Notes: generated by a model not told the origin, from the sequence alone. 64,000 bases of DNA from an uncultured Candidatus Entotheonella sp. (GCA_958295825.1 OY282375.1:1225489-1289488); one strand, 5' to 3'; counted from the stretch's first letter, positions 38,039 through 47,313 are shown. Numbers and translations are program-made.

Positions 38039-40027
38039 TTAAACATCAGCGGTCCGGTTTAGTTGAGAATTCGCATTTCGGTACAAATACCAGGAGCCGA
38101 TGCTGCGGTATGGCTTCCATCGGCCCGCCAATTTTTCCAAGGATTCCACATCATCATGCTCAATTCCGTAGACAGCAGCCATTATCTTCCTGAGAGCTAA
38201 GTCGTGAACTGGAAATATGTCCAGCCTGCCAAGCCCAAACAATAGGAACATGTCCACTGTCCAATTTCCAATGCCTTTGACGTCCTTAAGACGTGCACGT
38301 ATTGAATCCTCCTCTTCGTTTGACAGCTTCGACAGATTCAAGCGCCGACTATGGATACGTTGTGCAAGGTCCAAGACATATTCGTATTTTCTGCCAGACA
38401 CTCCGGCTGCGACGACTTTGTCTTTGGGCATTCTCAGGAATGCAGTGGGTGTAGGGCGGGAGCCACGGAAGAGTCCTCTCAAGCGCCTCATTATCGCGTC
38501 AGACGCATGTTTCGATAGTTGTTGGCCAATGATTGCGTCAACAAGGAAATCAAATCCTGCTGGACGAGACTTCAGACTGCACGGCCCCATTGCATCAATA
38601 ATCAGACCTAATCTCTTATCTTGGGCGCGAAGCCCGTAACACACCTCAGCCAAGTCAAAACTCTCCGATACCGTCGTGTAATTAGCAGTCGCTTCGTGGT
38701 TATAGAGAGCATGTCGCACCACCCATCGATCAATAATGGACGATATGACTTCCATTTTGCCCTGCTGTACGTATAGAGAGAATTCGGTAATCGGTATATG
38801 CTTAACGGCGGTGGGTACGGATGGGGTTGTCGCACCTTCATCAAGTGAATCAAATAGCGAGGATTGGGCGGGTTTTTCCGGCTCCTGTCGGCTCTGTTTG
38901 GCTACGTAGTCTCCCATCGGCAACAAACCGCATTCGAAACGTTTCAAAATAGTGGATACAGCTTCTGGACTACAATCCACACCGATCCAATGACGTTGCA
39001 ATTCATTTGCTACGGCTAGTGTTGTGCCAGAGCCGGCGTAGCAGTCCAAGACCAAATCCTCGGGGTTGGACGATGCCTGCAATATTCGGCGAAGTAAGTC
39101 TGGATTCTTTTCCGATGGATAGCCTGTGATCTTGATATTCTGGTTATGGGCATCCTTGAAATCCAGCCAGATATCCTGAATTCCAACGCCGGGATGTTGG
39201 TCCAGATATACTTTTCGTCTCGGATTTCCATTCTTCGACCAGAATATTTCACCTCTCGCGTCCATCTGGTCCAAGGTTTCAGGGGTATATTGCCAATGCT
39301 TCCCCAGTGGTGGAAGTATACCCCGCCAAGGCTGACCTGTTGCGCCATTTCGTTTGCCGGGAGCGTGGACAGGAACTTTCATAAAGCGTCGCCCAGTTTC
39401 TGGTTCGACGTAATGATATTCCTTGACGCTCTGTTCGGATAAGGACGCCGCGGGACGATTCCACACGTATTTGTCGCTTTTGGAATAGAATAAGATAAAG
39501 TCGGCTATATTTCCGAACGCCCTCCGGGTGTAATTCTTAGGATTGCACTTTTTGCGAACAATCATATTGCGAAAGTTAGTGCTCCCAAAGATTTCATCCA
39601 TAACTAGTTTCATCTGGAAAATCATGTTCTCATCCAGATGCAGATAAATTGAGCCTGAAGGGGACAGCAACTCCCACAATAACACTAGCCGATGCCTCAG
39701 GCTCTCGACGTACTCGGCTCCCCAAAGATCATCATCATAGGCATTCCGCTGCTTGCGGGATAGAAAGGCGCCGCCTGTTCCGAAAGGGGGATCGATGTAC
39801 ACGAGGGCGACTTTTCCCCGAACGGATGCGTCTTCTCGCAACTCCCTCAAAGCATCGAGATTATCCCCGCAGTACAGCCGATTCGAAGATGTGGCGTCCC
39901 GTACTAAATCGAAATCGGCGAAGTTTTTCTCAGCCAAAATGGCTGATAGGCTCCTTTTGCCTGGATATGACAATTCAACGGCCTGAACCGTCCTGTTACC
40001 AATTTTTCTTGGAATACCCGTTGCCAT
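38039..40027 (-). CDS. fused DNA methyltransferase (beta class) - HhH-GPD DNA glycosylase
   Basis: This 662-residue protein holds two enzymes. Residues about 45-375 form a beta-class amino-methyltransferase: catalytic DPPF at 79-82 comes before the SAM motif LDCYAGSGTT (327-336), an order typical of Mod-type, N6-adenine or N4-cytosine enzymes. Residues about 471-655 are an AlkA-like glycosylase with GQQLS (501-505), the helix-hairpin-helix KGIGNWTVDMF (584-594) and catalytic Asp609 in FPVHDLALRK. A linker at about 376-470 is not recognised. The ATG at 40027 sits 2 nt after the endonuclease stop, with GGAG upstream. Base composition is more AT-rich than its neighbours. Confidence 0.88.
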   Translation of the reverse strand: MATGIPRKIGNRTVQAVELSYPGKRSLSAILAEKNFADFDLVRDATSSNRLYCGDNLDALRELREDASVRGKVALVYIDPPFGTGGAFLSRKQRNAYDDDLWGAEYVESLRHRLVLLWELLSPSGSIYLHLDENMIFQMKLVMDEIFGSTNFRNMIVRKKCNPKNYTRRAFGNIADFILFYSKSDKYVWNRPAASLSEQSVKEYHYVEPETGRRFMKVPVHAPGKRNGATGQPWRGILPPLGKHWQYTPETLDQMDARGEIFWSKNGNPRRKVYLDQHPGVGIQDIWLDFKDAHNQNIKITGYPSEKNPDLLRRILQASSNPEDLVLDCYAGSGTTLAVANELQRHWIGVDCSPEAVSTILKRFECGLLPMGDYVAKQSRQEPEKPAQSSLFDSLDEGATTPSVPTAVKHIPITEFSLYVQQGKMEVISSIIDRWVVRHALYNHEATANYTTVSESFDLAEVCYGLRAQDKRLGLIIDAMGPCSLKSRPAGFDFLVDAIIGQQLSKHASDAIMRRLRGLFRGSRPTPTAFLRMPKDKVVAAGVSGRKYEYVLDLAQRIHSRRLNLSKLSNEEEDSIRARLKDVKGIGNWTVDMFLLFGLGRLDIFPVHDLALRKIMAAVYGIEHDDVESLEKLAGRWKPYRSIGSWYLYRNANSQLNRTADV

Positions 40028-40029
40028 CC

Positions 40030-40908
40030 TTATCTCCGTGAAAGCAACCATTCCACTGTGATGCGTTCTGCAATCATCCTGAGGGTTGCAATTTTTATTA
40101 ACCCTGGATGAGATTCCTCTATGGAAGCGTAGTCTCGCCACATTGACCCGAGTAGCAACCCCGGACCATCGTTCACAAAGATCACCTTGAGTGGAAGGCC
40201 CCTCAATTCAGCATAATTTAGTACTTCGTTCGCGCATTCCCTATATTGACCCGTCCTGTCATCTTCCTGCGAGCCGCCCCTGTCTGAGTCATAACGAGCA
40301 AGGCCAACTGCGACGGCCTTCCCATCATGGGACAGCACAAAATCGACGGGTCTGTCCGGCTTGGGATAATCAACGAACAGGTCGCCAAGCAAAACATCTT
40401 TCCCTGCGCGACCTGGTCCGACAATCTCCAATGATGGGAATCGTTCTCTCACAATTTTGAAGAGCCTTTCAGTAAGATCGTAGCCCTTCTTCCCTCTCTC
40501 CTTATATTCCCACAAGATTGCGCAAAGGGCTTCGTCTGGCATCGGGCGTGCCTGGAAATGTTTCTGGACATCCGTAACCGCTCGAAATCTGTCGCCAAAG
40601 CTATCACATATTTTCTTCGCCTCGTTCTTTCTTTTCAGCATCTCAACAGGCGTGTCAGGACTGACGTATTTTCGGAAGACCCTGCACAGTTGGATGCGCA
40701 TCCATTGTGGTTGAGTGTCTAAAATTGCCATGTAAAGGTCTCTTGATGAGTGGGATGACCTGAGCAATTGTCCAAAGGTAACGAGAACCGGCTTATACAA
40801 TTCGCAGGCAAGAGGCAAGATGTCAGGGTAATGCTGCCCCGCAGATAGGGTTATCCATACCTCCTTCTCGGTTTGATAATCAGCGAACGATTTATCCTTA
40901 TGGGACAT
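40030..40908 (-). CDS. putative type II restriction endonuclease
   Basis: A 292-residue protein without close motif recognition. Position and composition make it the endonuclease partner of the methyltransferase fusion that starts 2 nt after its stop. The likely catalytic region is residues 166-220: GRAGKDVLLGDLFVDYPKPD, VDFVL (188-192) and YDSDRGGSQEDDRTG (206-220). Asp189 and the acidic cluster could bind metal, but the usual E-x-K is not evident. GAGGGA precedes the ATG at 40908. It could also be a non-nuclease accessory protein. Confidence 0.6.
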   Translation of the reverse strand: MSHKDKSFADYQTEKEVWITLSAGQHYPDILPLACELYKPVLVTFGQLLRSSHSSRDLYMAILDTQPQWMRIQLCRVFRKYVSPDTPVEMLKRKNEAKKICDSFGDRFRAVTDVQKHFQARPMPDEALCAILWEYKERGKKGYDLTERLFKIVRERFPSLEIVGPGRAGKDVLLGDLFVDYPKPDRPVDFVLSHDGKAVAVGLARYDSDRGGSQEDDRTGQYRECANEVLNYAELRGLPLKVIFVNDGPGLLLGSMWRDYASIEESHPGLIKIATLRMIAERITVEWLLSRR

Positions 40909-41110
40909 CAAAGTTCCCTCGTTTTTTTGCCAGCCTCTTATAGCGGTTTACTCGCATGTCTGGCCTACTACGGCATCGGATAATCGGGGCTGGTTTGCCT
41001 ATTTCGGGCATCCCATATGGTCATGCGAAAACCGCCATAAGTTCGATCGGCAAGAAGGTTTTGTCGTAAGCTGCAGGGCCGTGATTCTGCTAACGAAATA
41101 CGTCCAACTC

Positions 41111-41330
41111 TCACCCCACGCGGTAACGCGACAACACGTCCAGATCGATTTCCAGATCCAGTCCCGGCCCTTGGGACACGGCAAACATGCCATCCACAAC
41201 CTGTGGCTCCTCGGCGAACACGCTGGCTTCCTGCGGCGCGTACAGCACTCCACCATGGGGCGTGCGGCGTGGCTGCCACCAAGTGCGCGGTGGCATTCCT
41301 GCGAAAAGCATTAAACCACGGGATGTCCTG
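41111..41330 (-). pseudogene. C-terminal relic of an enolase-superfamily (MR/MLE) enzyme
   Basis: The minus strand reads GVLYAPQEASVFAEEPQVVDGMFAVSQGPGLDLEIDLDVLSRYRVG and a stop. This is the usual C-terminus of mandelate racemase/muconate lactonizing enzymes. Upstream, TAHLVAATPHAPW appears in another frame, so a frameshift separates the pieces. The barrel domain is gone. Confidence 0.5.
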
Positions 41331-41411
41331 ACGATCGTGATATTCATGTGCTTGTGAAGGTCCACCGTAACGCGGAATGACCTCAGATGAAGAAAACAAC
41401 TCATCATCTCG

Positions 41412-41697
41412 TCAGGAGATGTGCTGGCGATCGCGTTTTGCTGGGCCTGGTACGTGGGTGCTCGGCGTCACGCGGTCAAACCGATTGCGCTCAAGACGCA
41501 TCACAGGCCCGCGAAGCGCCTGTTTCGCTATGGATTCGACGGCATTCGCCAAGCCGTCCTGAATGCGGCAGACCAAAGGTAGGCAGCTTGAGCGGCTCCT
41601 GAACCTGCTCCACAAGGTGCTCACGTCGCCCAAAGCGCTTTTCTCCATCCGCTCTAGTCCATTTGATTTTGTCGTGCACAGTGGTAATTCCCTTTAA
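41412..41697 (+). pseudogene. IS4-family transposase relic, copy 2 (C-terminal end)
   Basis: The DNA matches the end of the relic at 16.5-17.25 kb closely. Shared parts are GATGTGCTGGCGAT, CTCAAGACGCATCA, the FRYGFDGIRQAVLNAAD coding stretch and the terminal TTTTGTCGTGCACAGTGG at 41672-41689. Frameshifts break it. It lies between the restriction-modification island and the acyl-AMP ligase gene. Confidence 0.7.
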
Positions 41698-44519
41698 TTT
41701 TGACCGGATATCAACTCCGGCTCCCCACACCGCGACAGCACTTGCTCACGGGCGGCGGCGCGAAGAGCAGCGGCGGCGGCCAGATCATTTCCTGACGGCA
41801 CGATTGGCTTGCCGACCAGAACCCGCAGGGCACCGCGGTGCGGAAACCATTGGTCGGAGCGAAGAACGGACCGGGTGCCCCGAATGCCCACGGGGACGAC
41901 CGGCACGCCTGCCTGCGCTGCGACCACAAAGGCACCCATGCGGAACGGCCGCAAACCCGGCACGCGCGTCAGGGTACCCTCTGGAAAAAAGACAACGGAT
42001 CGCCCCTGCCGCACCACTTGTAGCAAACGATCGGTATCCTCGACACCACGCTGAATCTCGAAACGCTCCACGAACTCAGCGCCGAGGCGTTTGAGCAGGA
42101 CGTGCGCAAAGAATTGACCGGCCAATTCGCGTTTGACCACGTAGCACGCCTCGCCCGGAATGATCGACATGAGAACAAATCCGTCCAGATAGCTGGCGTG
42201 ATTGGCGACGATCACGAAAGGACCCGCCCCATCGAGATGGTGAACGCCCTCTACCCGAAGGGGGAGGCCCAGGAGCCGTCGCATAAGGCGGGCAGCAAAC
42301 CGCGCCAGGGCGTGGCGCCAGGATAAATTGGGTGTAACGATCAGCAGTTTCCAAACAACGAGCAGGCACAAACCGGCCAGAGTCCAAAAGTATCCGGTAT
42401 ACAAAACCTCCCCCGCGCCCCGGGCGACGCGGCGTACCTGGGATAACAGGCTACCCATCGCAAGACGCGTCAACTGCCACCAGACGGCGCGCGGTCGCTT
42501 GCCCAGCAAGCCCTGCTCGTAGCGCTCTCGACTGGCGCCGCGGCGCAGCTTGCCGCTGGAGGTTTTGGGGACGCTGCCAGGCGGGGCCAACACAACGTCA
42601 TCCGGTGGCGTGCCCAGCAAGTCGGTGACGATGTCGTTGATCCGGCTACGCAACGCCTCGATCTTGGCGGGTGCCGTTTCGCGAGTTTCCGAGAGCACGA
42701 CCAGCCGCTCGGTGCCGGTAGCGGTGTCCGTGCTGCCGAAGACGGCGCTGCAACCGCGCCGCAGGCCCGGCACCCTATTCAGGGCTTCCTCGACCTCCTG
42801 CGGATAAATGTTGCGCCCGGCACGAATGATCATGTCCTTGGCGCGGCCCGTCAAATACACCATGCCTTCGGCAATATATGCCATGTCGCCGGAATCCAGC
42901 CAGTCCCCACTGAACAGGCTCTTGGTCGCTTCGGGGTTGCGGTAGTAGCCCTGCGTGGTCGAGGGTCCGCGAAACTCCAGCCGGCCTTCCTGGCGCTCAC
43001 CCGCCTCGTATCCCATGGCATCGACAATGCGAATCTGATAGCCCGGTAACGGCTGGCCGTTGGCGACTACGTGCAGTGCGGTGGGGTCGTCCGCATCCAC
43101 GGGCACGGCTCGACTGCTGCGCATGAGCGTCTCGCGGTTGATGTGATCCACTTGTGGCAGGCTGTCCGTCGGTGGAAAGGCCAGACCAAGCGAGACCTCG
43201 GCCAAACCATACACCGGCTTCATGGCCTGCGGCCGGAAGCCGTACGCCGCAAAGCGCTCACCGAAGCGGGTCATGGTGTGAGCACTGACGGGCTCGGCGC
43301 CGTTAAAGGCGTAGCGCCAGGAACTGAGGTCCAAACCCTCGATGTCGGCTTCCGCAATGCGGCTGACGCACAATTCATACGCGAAGTTTGGCCCCGCCGA
43401 GATGGTGCCACGGTGCCTGTGGATGGCCCACAGCCAGCGCGCCGGCCGCGCCAGAAACGCTAGCGGTGACATCAGGACCAACGGGCAGGCGAAGTACAGG
43501 CTGCCAAGCCAGGCGCCGATCAATCCCATGTCGTGGTAGAGCGGCAGCCAGCTTACGAACACGTCCGTCGATTGGATGCCTACCACTTGCCCCATAACCC
43601 GGATGTTGGCGAGCAGATTGTCGTGCGTGAGGACCACGCCCTTGGGATTGCCGGTGCTGCCGGAAGTGTATTGCAGGAAGGCAATGTCATGCGGACGAGC
43701 GGCATAACGGTTCAGGCTTTCGCCGCTGTGCGACAATGCCTCGACCGTAAGTACGTTGTGCAGGCTGTCGATCTGCGCCTGCAGCAACCGTGCCAGCGAT
43801 TGGGCCTCCGAAACGGTGATCAGGGCGACGATGCCGGCGTTGGCAAGAATGCGAATTTGGCGACGGAGGTGATCCTCGATCTGCGACAGACGAGCGGGCG
43901 GGTAGATAGGCACAGGAATACCACCGGCGAGCAGAACGCCGACAAATGCGGCGAAGAATTCCCGACCGGTCGGCAGCATCAACGCCACGGTCTGCTGGGG
44001 CTGCAGGCCGTGCGTTTGCAGGCCGGCGGCCACCGTCTCAGCCGCGCGCTGCAAGTCAGCATAGGTGATTGATTCGGCGTGGTCTCCGTCGCCGATCAAC
44101 GTGATGTGCGGGCGTTCAGGATGATGCCTGACGTGCCATGCCAGGGCGTCAATCAGTGTGGCGGCCGCACTTGGCGCCTCGCCGACGGCTTGCGGCTCAA
44201 GGCCCGACGCCGCTAATGGGTCCACTGACTCGGCAGCGGGATTGGCCCGGCGCAGGGCGTGCAACAAATCGCGCGGGACCTCGGCGTTGACAATGTCCTG
44301 CTCCGGCAGGTGCACGCCAAACGCCTGCTCCAGGCGGTGCAGCAGTTCCATGCGTTCCAGGCTGTCGAAGCCGAGGTCGCGGTCCAAAAGGCTGTCGAGC
44401 GTAACCGAGACAGGATTGGGACGATGTGGATGTAATTCGGACATGAGCTGCCGGACGGTACCGAGCAACGCCTCGGCGGGCTGTCGCGTAACCAGCGGTT
44501 CCGGCAGACCACGGGACAT
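41694..44519 (-). CDS. ACP - fatty acyl-AMP ligase - 1-acylglycerol-phosphate acyltransferase fusion
   Basis: This 941-residue trimodular protein has an acyl-carrier domain (residues about 15-95, phosphopantetheine Ser53 in GFDSLERME). An adenylating domain follows (about 120-690: YTSGSTGNPKG at 284-294, later DMIIRAGRNIYPQEVEEAL). A PlsC acyltransferase closes it (about 735-941: NHASYLD at 773-779, FFPEGT at 844-849). It likely activates a fatty acid as acyl-AMP, loads it on the ACP and passes it to a lipid acceptor. Hydrophobic helices precede PlsC. Its start overlaps folD (TAATG). Confidence 0.88.
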   Translation of the reverse strand: MSRGLPEPLVTRQPAEALLGTVRQLMSELHPHRPNPVSVTLDSLLDRDLGFDSLERMELLHRLEQAFGVHLPEQDIVNAEVPRDLLHALRRANPAAESVDPLAASGLEPQAVGEAPSAAATLIDALAWHVRHHPERPHITLIGDGDHAESITYADLQRAAETVAAGLQTHGLQPQQTVALMLPTGREFFAAFVGVLLAGGIPVPIYPPARLSQIEDHLRRQIRILANAGIVALITVSEAQSLARLLQAQIDSLHNVLTVEALSHSGESLNRYAARPHDIAFLQYTSGSTGNPKGVVLTHDNLLANIRVMGQVVGIQSTDVFVSWLPLYHDMGLIGAWLGSLYFACPLVLMSPLAFLARPARWLWAIHRHRGTISAGPNFAYELCVSRIAEADIEGLDLSSWRYAFNGAEPVSAHTMTRFGERFAAYGFRPQAMKPVYGLAEVSLGLAFPPTDSLPQVDHINRETLMRSSRAVPVDADDPTALHVVANGQPLPGYQIRIVDAMGYEAGERQEGRLEFRGPSTTQGYYRNPEATKSLFSGDWLDSGDMAYIAEGMVYLTGRAKDMIIRAGRNIYPQEVEEALNRVPGLRRGCSAVFGSTDTATGTERLVVLSETRETAPAKIEALRSRINDIVTDLLGTPPDDVVLAPPGSVPKTSSGKLRRGASRERYEQGLLGKRPRAVWWQLTRLAMGSLLSQVRRVARGAGEVLYTGYFWTLAGLCLLVVWKLLIVTPNLSWRHALARFAARLMRRLLGLPLRVEGVHHLDGAGPFVIVANHASYLDGFVLMSIIPGEACYVVKRELAGQFFAHVLLKRLGAEFVERFEIQRGVEDTDRLLQVVRQGRSVVFFPEGTLTRVPGLRPFRMGAFVVAAQAGVPVVPVGIRGTRSVLRSDQWFPHRGALRVLVGKPIVPSGNDLAAAAALRAAAREQVLSRCGEPELISGQN

Positions 44520-45376
44520 TATGGCGTCCCCGCAGAAAGGGCAGTCTCCGCCGCGGCGAGGGTTTGCGTCATCAGCGTGGCGATGGTCATCGGACCAACG
44601 CCGCCGGGGACGGGCGTGTAGGCAATGCACCTGTCGACCACGCCGGCCAGTTCGATATCCCCGCTTCCGCCTTGGTGGTAGCCGGCATCAACAACCACGG
44701 CACCCTCCGCGATCCAATCGGCCTTGATGAATTGCGGCCTGCCGACCGCGCCAACCACGAGGTCCGCCTGCCGCACGATGTCAGGCAGGTGCGTTGTGCG
44801 TGAATGGCAAACGGTCACCGTGGCGTGGGCGTTCAACAGCATCATGGCCATCGGTTTGCCCAGGATGGGGCTGCGCCCGACCACGACCGCCCGTTTGCTC
44901 TGGATCTGGATGTTGTAGTGTTCCAGGAGCCGCATGATGCCGGCCGGGGTGGCGGCTCCGTATGCCGGTTCGCCCATTGCCATGCGGCCAAAGTCGTGAC
45001 AGGTCACGCCGTCCACGTCCTTCTCTGGACGAATGGCGTCAAAGCAACGCCGCTCGTCGATCTGTGGCGGCACCGGGTGTTGGAGCAGGATGCCGTGGAC
45101 GTCCGGGTCGGCGTTCAAGCTGGTGATGGCGTCAAGGAGTTCTTCGGTGTTGGTCTCCTGTGGCAACTCGACGCGCCGCGACTGCATGCCAATGCGCCGG
45201 CAGGCGTTCCGCTTCATGCGGACGTACACGGCTGAAGCGGGGTCGTCACCCACCAGGACGGTAGCCAACGTTGGGGCCTTGCCGCCAGTGTGCGCCAGCA
45301 GAACCTGGACTCGGTCGGCCAACCAGCCTTCCATCTTTTTCGCGAGCTTTTTCCCATCAAGAACGATACCGGGCAT
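44519..45376 (-). CDS. folD: methylenetetrahydrofolate dehydrogenase / methenyltetrahydrofolate cyclohydrolase
   Basis: FolD interconverts methylene-, methenyl- and 10-formyl-tetrahydrofolate. The catalytic region [14 protein letters not shown] (with Tyr and Lys), [20 protein letters not shown] and the Rossmann motif [18 protein letters not shown] are all present, ending in [15 protein letters not shown]. Length is 285 residues. AAAGGAAG precedes the ATG. Its stop codon overlaps the start of the acyl-AMP ligase fusion. Confidence 0.96.
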   Translation of the reverse strand: MPGIVLDGKKLAKKMEGWLADRVQVLLAHTGGKAPTLATVLVGDDPASAVYVRMKRNACRRIGMQSRRVELPQETNTEELLDAITSLNADPDVHGILLQHPVPPQIDERRCFDAIRPEKDVDGVTCHDFGRMAMGEPAYGAATPAGIMRLLEHYNIQIQSKRAVVVGRSPILGKPMAMMLLNAHATVTVCHSRTTHLPDIVRQADLVVGAVGRPQFIKADWIAEGAVVVDAGYHQGGSGDIELAGVVDRCIAYTPVPGGVGPMTIATLMTQTLAAAETALSAGTP

Positions 45377-45399
45377 CCAACTTCCTTTGGGTCATAAGA

Positions 45400-46026
45400 T
45401 CAAGACGCAGTGGGTGGGAGGCCATCGTAACTTTCCCACAGGTACCACGTTGCGATGGTGCGGTAGGGAATCCACTTTCGGGCGTGTCGGTGCATGGTGA
45501 CCACGGCAGGCATTTTTTTGTAGCCGTAGACGCGCTGAATCGCCTTGCGGATGCCGAGGTCGCCCGCAGGAAACACGTCGAGGCGGCCCAGGAAAAAGAT
45601 GAGAAACATTTCCGCCGTCCACACGCCGATGCCTCTGACTTGCGTCAGTTGCCGCGTCACTTCGTCGTCGCTCAACGTGGGGAGTACCGCGAGTTGCAGG
45701 CTCCCGTCGCTGGTCTTGCTCGCCAAATCCTTGAGCGAAGCCTGTTTTTGACGCGACAACCCCAGGCTGCGCAGGGTTTCGTCCGGGGTGGCAAGAATGC
45801 CTTCCGGCGTCAGAACGCCGGAGTCGAACAACGATTCCAGTCGCTCAGTGATGGTACTGGCCGCTCGACCGCTCAATTGCTGGGAAATAATCGCCCGGCA
45901 CAGCGTGACAAACGGGTCGGTGTCGCCTGGTTCCAGGGTGCACGGGCCACAACGCACCATCAAGTCTCCCAACACCGGATCGGCAGTACACAGATGGGCG
46001 ATGGCGGTTTCATAGGAAACACTCAT
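45400..46026 (-). CDS. DNA-3-methyladenine glycosylase (AlkA-like, HhH-GPD)
   Basis: A 208-residue stand-alone glycosylase: IISQQLSGRAAS (46-57), helix-hairpin-helix VRGIGVWTAEMFLIFFLGRLDVFP (130-153) and catalytic Asp156 in AGDLGIRK. It removes alkylated bases in base-excision repair. Its core resembles the glycosylase half of the methyltransferase fusion at 38-40 kb (for example RLDVFPAGDL versus RLDIFPVHDL). It is upstream of folD on the same strand. Confidence 0.9.
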   Translation of the reverse strand: MSVSYETAIAHLCTADPVLGDLMVRCGPCTLEPGDTDPFVTLCRAIISQQLSGRAASTITERLESLFDSGVLTPEGILATPDETLRSLGLSRQKQASLKDLASKTSDGSLQLAVLPTLSDDEVTRQLTQVRGIGVWTAEMFLIFFLGRLDVFPAGDLGIRKAIQRVYGYKKMPAVVTMHRHARKWIPYRTIATWYLWESYDGLPPTAS

Positions 46027-46216
46027 GTCACGGTCTCGCCGGTTGTTTCAGGGTTTGGGGCAACGCTATAATGCCCTCTCCCTGCGTACGCCATGTCACT
46101 GCGTGGGTGTCGTCACGGGAGCACGGACGGTGGGTTAGACTCTTCCGGTACGTAGCGGAAGGGAACCATTCCGGGGCCTTGAAGTTACAATCCACAACAT
46201 GATGAGGAGGGGAGAC

Positions 46217-46819
46217 GTGTTTGTCAAACGGTGTGCTTCGCTCGCCTTAACCGTTTTTTTGACAATGGGTTTTGCGGGCAGCGTTTGGAGTGCGGATACG
46301 TACGTGGTGGATGGCGCCCATGCCTACGTCGGCTTTACCATCAGCCATTTGGTCATCAACCGGGTCAGGGGCACGTTCAACGACTTCACCGGTACGATCG
46401 TTTACGATGCGGACGATATCACAAAGTCCTCAATGAGCGGCACCATCAACGTCGCCAGCATTGATACGGCGCATCAGAAACGCGACAAGGATTTGCGGAG
46501 CGACAGCTTCTTCGACGCGGATAAGTACCCGCAAATTACGTTCGAGACCACTCGTGTGGAAGCGGGCGGTGATTCCCCGATTCTGCACGGTGTCTTGACC
46601 ATGCACGGCGTTTCCAAAGAGGTGGCGATCCCGTTTCGCATTACCGGCATCGTCGAGTTTGCCGGGAAAATACGCCTAGGATTCGAGGCGCGGCTAGAGC
46701 TGAATCGGCAGGATTATGGTCTTTCCTACTCCAGGCTGATGGATACCGGCGGGTTGGTCGTCGGCAACGACGTGTCGATTGAACTGACGGGGGAAGCGAT
46801 CAAGACGACCGAGAATTGA
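46217..46819 (+). CDS. YceI-family periplasmic lipid-binding protein
   Basis: A signal peptide (MFVKRCASLALTVFLTMGFAGSVWSA) precedes the YceI lipocalin-like barrel: YVVDGAHAYVGFTISHLVINRVRGTF, SIDTAHQKRDKDLRSDSFFDADKYPQITF, and the end VSIELTGEAI. YceI proteins bind polyprenyl-type lipids in the periplasm. The start is probably GTG at 46217, since AGGAGGGGAG sits at the right distance. ATGs at 46199/46202 overlap that site. Confidence 0.9.
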   Translation: MFVKRCASLALTVFLTMGFAGSVWSADTYVVDGAHAYVGFTISHLVINRVRGTFNDFTGTIVYDADDITKSSMSGTINVASIDTAHQKRDKDLRSDSFFDADKYPQITFETTRVEAGGDSPILHGVLTMHGVSKEVAIPFRITGIVEFAGKIRLGFEARLELNRQDYGLSYSRLMDTGGLVVGNDVSIELTGEAIKTTEN

Positions 46820-46842
46820 AAGCCCCAATCCGTGCAACGCAT

Positions 46843-46883
46843 AGCCGAGGTGACAACAGATAGTTCTCGCCTCGGCTTTTTTT
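46843..46883 (+). terminator. rho-independent terminator after yceI
   Basis: AGCCGAGG (46843-46850) pairs with CCTCGGCT (46870-46877), and a T run extends to 46883. It ends the yceI transcript and borders the convergent TM2-like gene. Confidence 0.8.
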
Positions 46884-47313
46884 ATCCCCTGCGCCCCACC
46901 AGGTAGGCATCGACGATTGCGTACACCCACCACAAGGGCGCGATGACCGTGGCCAGAGATGATTGCAGAACCGCAATGGCCGCAACCCAGACAGCAGCCC
47001 CGCCAAGCAGGACAAGGCCCTTCACAAATTGTCCGTTGTAGAACTGTCCCAGTCCGCATATGAGCGACAGCACCGCCGCCAGCCAGGGTCGTAAGACGCT
47101 GTGGTGCGCGACATAGGTCTGGGGCGGCGTTTGGGTCACGTGGGTCGGCACCCACTCGGTACCCATGAACGACGCCGGAGGTGGGGCGGTGCCGAGGGCG
47201 GAAGACAGCGCCTGCACCACGCCGATGGGCAACGCCTCCCCGCAATGCGGACAGGCGTCCGCCATGTCTGCCACGTGTTCGTGACAATGCGGGCAGTGAA
47301 CATAAATGGCCAC
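46882..47313 (-). CDS. zinc-ribbon TM2-like membrane protein
   Basis: The N-terminus has a double CxxC zinc ribbon (VHCPHCHEHVADMADACPHCGEAL). A linker leads to a TM2-like pair of helices (WLAAVLSLICGLGQFYNGQFVKGLVLLGGAAVWVAAIAVL and a further segment), with the G-x-G-x-F-Y-N-G turn. About 143 residues. The GTG at 47313 follows GGGAG; a GTG at 47367 is also open. Function unknown. Confidence 0.7.
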   Translation of the reverse strand: MAIYVHCPHCHEHVADMADACPHCGEALPIGVVQALSSALGTAPPPASFMGTEWVPTHVTQTPPQTYVAHHSVLRPWLAAVLSLICGLGQFYNGQFVKGLVLLGGAAVWVAAIAVLQSSLATVIAPLWWVYAIVDAYLVGRRG

